Part shown: one piece after another, positions 60,413 to 64,000 of the stretch | Layout: the number at the start of each line of letters is the position of its first letter | Numbering within the stretch: the stretch's first letter is position 1 | Source of the DNA: Microvirga flavescens | GTDB lineage: Bacteria; Pseudomonadota; Alphaproteobacteria; Rhizobiales; Beijerinckiaceae | Length of the DNA stretch: 64,000 nucleotides | Direction: 5' to 3' | NCBI RefSeq assembly: GCF_003290125.1 | Contig: NZ_QMKH01000003.1 | Location: 248,001-312,000, forward strand | Notes under the pieces: model-generated | Databases searched by the model: none | What the model was told of the DNA's origin: nothing | The model's input: only the letters and a program-made list of their open reading frames with translations | Made by a program: the position numbers and the translations under genes

Positions 60413-60457
60413 GCATGATCCGGGCGAACAACCGGTTCCCACTTGTTCTGATCATGC
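60413..60457. repeat. Short palindromic intergenic repeat
   Basis: GCATGATC (60413-60420) and GATCATGC (60450-60457) are perfect inverted arms around an inner ACCGGTTCCCACTT segment. I recall this element as very common between genes in Hyphomicrobiales. It lies between the DUF2339 and xseB genes. Confidence 0.6.
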
Positions 60458-60477
60458 TCTAAACTTGGCGGACAGGA

Positions 60478-60726
60478 ATGACCGATACCCCCTCCCTTGA
60501 GGCTCTTCCCTTCGAAAAGGCCCTGGCCGAGCTCGAGGACATCGTGCGCCGGCTCGAACGCGGCGACGTGCCGCTGGAGGATTCCATCGCCATCTACGAG
60601 CGCGGCGAAGCTTTGAAGAAGCATTGCGAAGCGCTGCTCAAGAAGGCCGAGGCCCGCATCGAGAAGATTACCATCGGGGCGGACGGGCAGGCGGCGGGCA
60701 CGACCCCGCTCGATGTGGACGAATAG
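60478..60726 (+). CDS. xseB: Exodeoxyribonuclease VII small subunit
   Basis: An 82-residue helical protein that assembles with XseA into the single-strand-specific nuclease. The family pattern is clear: [20 protein letters not shown], then [20 protein letters not shown] and a short acidic tail. AGGA lies directly before the ATG. It precedes dxs, an arrangement seen widely in Alpha- and Gammaproteobacteria. Confidence 0.95.
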   Translation: MTDTPSLEALPFEKALAELEDIVRRLERGDVPLEDSIAIYERGEALKKHCEALLKKAEARIEKITIGADGQAAGTTPLDVDE

Positions 60727-60878
60727 TCCTATCGCCTTACTCTTGCCGGAAAAGCGGTTCTTCTGCGTTTGACCGAGCCTTCGTGAAATCCTATCTCATT
60801 GCTGTATGCTGGCCAGCGCGCACGGTCCGGACAATCGGAGCCCCGATTTCTCCGAAGACCGTGTGAATTCAAAGAAGC

Positions 60879-62801
60879 TTGACGAGAAAACCGTTGTCGA
60901 CACCCCTTCTCGATACCATCAAGACCCCGGACGACCTCCGCGCTCTTCCGGAGGATCGGCTGCGGCAGGTTGCCGACGAGCTGCGGGAAGAGACGATCAG
61001 CGCCGTTTCCGTCACCGGCGGACATCTGGGCGCAGGCCTCGGCGTCGTCGAGCTGACAGTTGCCCTGCACTACGTGTTCGACACACCGCGTGACCGGCTG
61101 ATCTGGGATGTCGGCCACCAGGCCTATCCGCACAAGATCCTCACCGGCCGCCGCGACCGCATCCGCACCCTGCGTCAGGCGGGCGGGCTTTCCGGCTTCA
61201 CCAAGCGCGCGGAGAGTGAGTACGACCCCTTCGGCGCGGCGCATTCCTCCACCTCGATCTCGGCGGGCCTCGGCATGGCCGTGGCGCGGGATCTTTCGGG
61301 GGAGAAGAACAACGTCATCGCCGTGATCGGCGACGGCGCGATGTCGGCGGGCATGGCCTATGAGGCCATGAACAACGCCGGCGCGATGCACTCGCGCCTC
61401 ATCGTCATTCTCAACGACAACGACATGTCCATCGCGCCCCCCGTCGGCGCGATGTCGTCCTACCTCGCCCGGCTCGTCTCCGGCGGCACCTATCGGGGCC
61501 TGCGCGAAACGGCGAAGCAACTGGCGAAGAAGCTGCCGAAGTTCTTCTACAACAAGGCCGCCAAGGCGGAGGAATTCGCGCGCGGATTCTGGACCGGCGG
61601 CACGATGTTCGAGGAGCTCGGCTTCTATTACGTCGGCCCCATCGACGGCCACAATCTCGACCATCTCCTGCCGATTTTGAAGAACGTGCGGGACTCGGAA
61701 ACGGGCCCCATTCTCGTTCACGTCGTGACGCAGAAAGGCAAGGGTTACGCGCCGGCGGAAGCCTCCGCCGACAAGTATCACGGCGTCGTCACCTTCGACG
61801 TGGTGACGGGCGCGCAGGCGAAACCGAAGGCCAATGCGCCCTCTTACACCAAGGTGTTTGGCGAGAGCCTCATCAAGCACGCGCGTGAGGATGACAAGAT
61901 CGTCGCGATCACCGCCGCGATGCCCTCCGGCACGGGTATTGATCTCTTCAACAAGGAATTCCCGGCCCGCACCTTCGATGTCGGCATTGCCGAGCAGCAC
62001 GCGGTAACCTTCGCGGCGGGCATGGCGACGGAAGGCTACAAGCCCTTCTGCGCGATCTATTCCACCTTCCTGCAGCGCGCCTACGATCAGCTGGTGCACG
62101 ACGTGGCGCTCCAGAACCTGCCGGTTCGCTTCGCCCTCGACCGTGCGGGGCTCGTCGGTTCCGACGGGCCGACCCATGCAGGCTCTTTCGACATTGCCTT
62201 CCTCGGCTGCCTGCCGAACATGGTGGTGATGGCGGCAGCCGACGAAGCCGAACTCGTCCACATGGTCGCCACCGCCGCCGCACACGATTCAGGCCCCATC
62301 GCATTCCGCTACCCGCGCGGCGAAGGCGTCGGCGTCGACATGCCGGAACAGGGCGTGCCGCTCGCCATCGGCAAGGGACGCATTGTGCGCGAAGGCAACC
62401 GCATCGCGATCCTCTCCCTCGGCACGCGCCTTTCTGAATCGCTCAAAGCTGCGGAAGAGCTGGAGGCACGCGGCCTCTCGACCACTGTCGCGGATGCGCG
62501 CTTCGCCAAGCCCATCGACGAAGAGCTGATCCTGAAGCTTGCTCGCGAGCATGAAGTGCTCATCACCATCGAGGAAGGCTCGATGGGCGGCTTCGGCGCT
62601 TACGTGCTGCAGCTTCTCTCCGACAAGGGCGCGCTCGACCGCAGCACCTTGAAGGTGCGCACAATGGTGCTGCCGGATACCTATATCGATCACGACAAGC
62701 CCGAGCGCATGTATGCCGAGGCCGGGCTCGATGCGGCTGGTATCGTCGCGAAGGTGTTCGAGGCGCTCGGAACCAGCGCGGAGCAGAAGGCGCGGGCCTA
62801 A
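60879..62801 (+). CDS. dxs: 1-deoxy-D-xylulose-5-phosphate synthase
   Basis: A 640-residue thiamine diphosphate enzyme that condenses pyruvate and glyceraldehyde 3-phosphate, the first step of the non-mevalonate isoprenoid pathway. Visible are [20 protein letters not shown] near residue 42, the ThDP motif [18 protein letters not shown] near 150, and the second half with [17 protein letters not shown] near 370. The start is TTG 60879 with AAAGAAG upstream; no better ATG exists before the conserved N-terminus. Confidence 0.95.
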   Translation: MTRKPLSTPLLDTIKTPDDLRALPEDRLRQVADELREETISAVSVTGGHLGAGLGVVELTVALHYVFDTPRDRLIWDVGHQAYPHKILTGRRDRIRTLRQAGGLSGFTKRAESEYDPFGAAHSSTSISAGLGMAVARDLSGEKNNVIAVIGDGAMSAGMAYEAMNNAGAMHSRLIVILNDNDMSIAPPVGAMSSYLARLVSGGTYRGLRETAKQLAKKLPKFFYNKAAKAEEFARGFWTGGTMFEELGFYYVGPIDGHNLDHLLPILKNVRDSETGPILVHVVTQKGKGYAPAEASADKYHGVVTFDVVTGAQAKPKANAPSYTKVFGESLIKHAREDDKIVAITAAMPSGTGIDLFNKEFPARTFDVGIAEQHAVTFAAGMATEGYKPFCAIYSTFLQRAYDQLVHDVALQNLPVRFALDRAGLVGSDGPTHAGSFDIAFLGCLPNMVVMAAADEAELVHMVATAAAHDSGPIAFRYPRGEGVGVDMPEQGVPLAIGKGRIVREGNRIAILSLGTRLSESLKAAEELEARGLSTTVADARFAKPIDEELILKLAREHEVLITIEEGSMGGFGAYVLQLLSDKGALDRSTLKVRTMVLPDTYIDHDKPERMYAEAGLDAAGIVAKVFEALGTSAEQKARA

Positions 62802-62843
62802 AACCCCATCCGCTTGCAAATCACAGCCTCACCAACCCGCGAG

Positions 62844-62950
62844 CCTCACCCTGAGGAGGCGCGCCAGCGCCGTCTCGAAGGGCGAGGCGTCTCCAGTGGG
62901 CGCTGGAACCTCCTTCGAGACGCAGCTTTTGGCTGCTCCTCAGGATGAGG
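62844..62950. repeat. REP-like inverted repeat after dxs
   Basis: Two arms of about 38 bases in inverse orientation: 62844-62881 begins CCTCACCCTGAGGA and ends GTCTCGAAGG, while the reverse complement of 62912-62950 begins CCTCATCCTGAGGA and ends the same way. This is the form of the REP-like palindromes scattered in genomes of this order. It lies between the convergent dxs and superoxide dismutase genes and could also act as a weak transcription stop. Confidence 0.7.
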
Positions 62951-63008
62951 TGGCTGATAGGGCACGCGATCCCGGATCGCCTCGCGGCGTCCGGGATGAC
63001 GGCAAACG

Positions 63009-63728
63009 TCAGATCGTCAGCTTGCCCGCTTTCGCCGCGGCGTAACGTTCGGCGATTTTGTTCCAGTCGAGCACGTTCCACCACGCCTTGAGATAATCCG
63101 CGCGGCGGTTCTGGTACTTGAGGTAATAGGCGTGCTCCCACACGTCGTTGCCCATCAGGACGCGCCCGCCATCCATCAACGGCGTATCCTGATTGGGTTT
63201 CGCCACAAGGCCGAGCTTGCCCTCCGGCGTCACGGTCACGAAGACCCAGCCGGAGCCGAACTGACCAAGGCCCACCGTGTTGAAATCCGTCTGGAATTTC
63301 TGGAAGCCGCCGAGATCGCGTTCGATGGCGGCCTTCAATTCACCGCTTGGCTCGCCGCCGGAGCCGCCCATGATCTGCCAGAACATGGTGTGATTGGCGT
63401 GGCCGCCGCCATTGTTGCGGATGGCGGTGCGGACCGAATCCGGCAGCTTGCCGAGATTGGCGAGAAGCTCCTGGAGCGGCATCTTCGCCGCTTCCGCATG
63501 CTGTGCGAGCGCCGTATTGAGGTTAGTCACGTAGGCGGCATGATGCTTATCGTGGTGCAGTTCCATCGTCTGCGTGTCGATGTGTGGCTCGTTCTTGGAC
63601 GGCGCATAAGGCAAAGGCGGCAGCGTGAACGGACCTGACGGGGCTTGCGCAAAGGCGCGGGGGATGGCAGCGCTGGCGCTGAGGACGGTGGCTCCCGCAA
63701 GGAGTTGCCGACGGCTGAGACTGTGCAT
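63009..63728 (-). CDS. Exported superoxide dismutase (Fe/Mn) with Tat signal
   Basis: A 239-residue enzyme. The N-terminus HSLSRRQLLAGATVLSASAA carries the twin-arginine motif SRRQLL and a hydrophobic core, so the folded metalloenzyme should be exported by Tat. Metal ligands are in LHHDKHHAAYV, HANHTMFWQIM and the C-terminal DVWEHAYYLKYQNRRADY. ATG 63728 is spaced correctly from AGGTGG; a GTG at 63737 is closer to it. Cytoplasmic forms lack such a signal, so this copy defends the periplasm. Confidence 0.92.
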   Translation of the reverse strand: MHSLSRRQLLAGATVLSASAAIPRAFAQAPSGPFTLPPLPYAPSKNEPHIDTQTMELHHDKHHAAYVTNLNTALAQHAEAAKMPLQELLANLGKLPDSVRTAIRNNGGGHANHTMFWQIMGGSGGEPSGELKAAIERDLGGFQKFQTDFNTVGLGQFGSGWVFVTVTPEGKLGLVAKPNQDTPLMDGGRVLMGNDVWEHAYYLKYQNRRADYLKAWWNVLDWNKIAERYAAAKAGKLTI

Positions 63729-63815
63729 TGTTTCCACCTTTGCTCGTCATGATGTAACGAGATAGGGCGTGGCATCAGCCGCGACAGCCTGAGATTTGGG
63801 AGACCCGGAACCACC

Positions 63816-64000
63816 ATGAGCCGCAAGCGCGCAGACATCGCTCTCGTCGAGGGCGGCTTTTTCGAAAGCCGCGCGCGAGCGCAGGAGGCTATTGCGGCAG
63901 GCCTCGTGACCGTCAACGGCCAGCCTGTCCGCAAGGCGTCCGACGGCGTGCCGGAAGGCGCTGAAATCGTCGCGCAGGCGCCCCACCCTTATGTCTCGCG
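63816..64000 (+). CDS. tlyA: TlyA-family rRNA methyltransferase, start only
   Basis: The first 61 residues of a gene cut by the window edge. MSRKRADIALVEGGFFESRA leads into an S4 RNA-binding domain (RAQEAIAAGLVTVNGQPVRK), the N-terminus of TlyA, a 2'-O-methyltransferase of rRNA also annotated as hemolysin. TlyA is commonly near dxs and xseB in Alphaproteobacteria, which supports the call. ATG 63816 is the first in-frame start; the gene continues beyond base 64000. Confidence 0.88.
   Translation, partial: MSRKRADIALVEGGFFESRARAQEAIAAGLVTVNGQPVRKASDGVPEGAEIVAQAPHPYVS

Noticed and set aside
1-64000. CRISPR arrays, rRNA genes, complete insertion sequences or prophage genes
   Set aside because: No regular repeat-spacer pattern, rRNA sequence or transposase was seen on either strand.

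Overview
The window comes from a GC-rich alphaproteobacterium, almost certainly of the Hyphomicrobiales (Rhizobiales). The clearest marker is a complete PhyR-NepR-EcfG general stress response locus, which is confined to Alphaproteobacteria. The BioY, TIGR02301, DUF1499 and XseB-Dxs-TlyA arrangements and the intergenic palindromes fit the same order. I cannot name the genus. Most of the window is ordinary chromosome; the clearest exception is a short AT-richer insert at about 43.3-45.4 kb.

Region by region. (1) 0-5.6 kb is a general stress response neighbourhood: phyR (-) faces away from nepR-ecfG (+). Four perfect EcfG promoters (GGAAC-N16-CGTT) are visible. They drive nepR-ecfG, a 78-aa orphan protein at the left edge, a 67-aa membrane protein, and a gene-free stretch that ends in a strong terminator and so looks like an ~83-nt EcfG-dependent small RNA. 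(2) 5.6-21.7 kb is nutrient acquisition: a uracil permease, then a sugar-type ABC importer operon (binding protein, two permeases, an argininosuccinate-lyase-like enzyme, MalK/UgpC-type ATPase, PfkB kinase). Divergent from it are a ROK regulator and a large PIG-L deacetylase, with an esterase, an amidase, an Lrp regulator and a cysteine-synthase-like PLP enzyme alongside. (3) 21.7-27.1 kb is a BigR-type persulfide-sensor locus with a DUF442 sulfur transferase, a DUF2892 membrane protein and an RND efflux pump. (4) 27.2-27.5 kb carries tRNA-Gln(UUG) and tRNA-Pro(CGG). (5) 28-43.3 kb is housekeeping: bioY, MBL hydrolase, MarR, DoxX, L,D-transpeptidase, histone-deacetylase-like enzyme, flippase, ribB, aroC, phosphatase, fabI, DnaJ-like protein, pdxH and an SDR.

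(6) 43.3-45.4 kb holds a TcmP gene and a DUF5131 (three-Cys-motif) gene, convergent with overlapping 3' ends and bracketed by near-identical 16-bp direct repeats. It looks like a discrete transferred module of unknown function and is one of the two strongest candidates for an undescribed system; the EcfG-driven small RNA is the other. (7) 45.4-52.8 kb has two secreted RTX-type proteins sharing a C-terminal domain, and between them a divergent pair of citrate-synthase-family genes, one fused to a DNA-binding helix-turn-helix. (8) 52.8-64 kb is housekeeping: dihydroorotase, YgfZ, a PaiB-like protein, Tag, an HD hydrolase, a phosphatase, a DUF2339 membrane protein, xseB, dxs, a Tat-exported superoxide dismutase and the start of tlyA.

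All functions are read from sequence motifs and recalled family knowledge; no database search was run.
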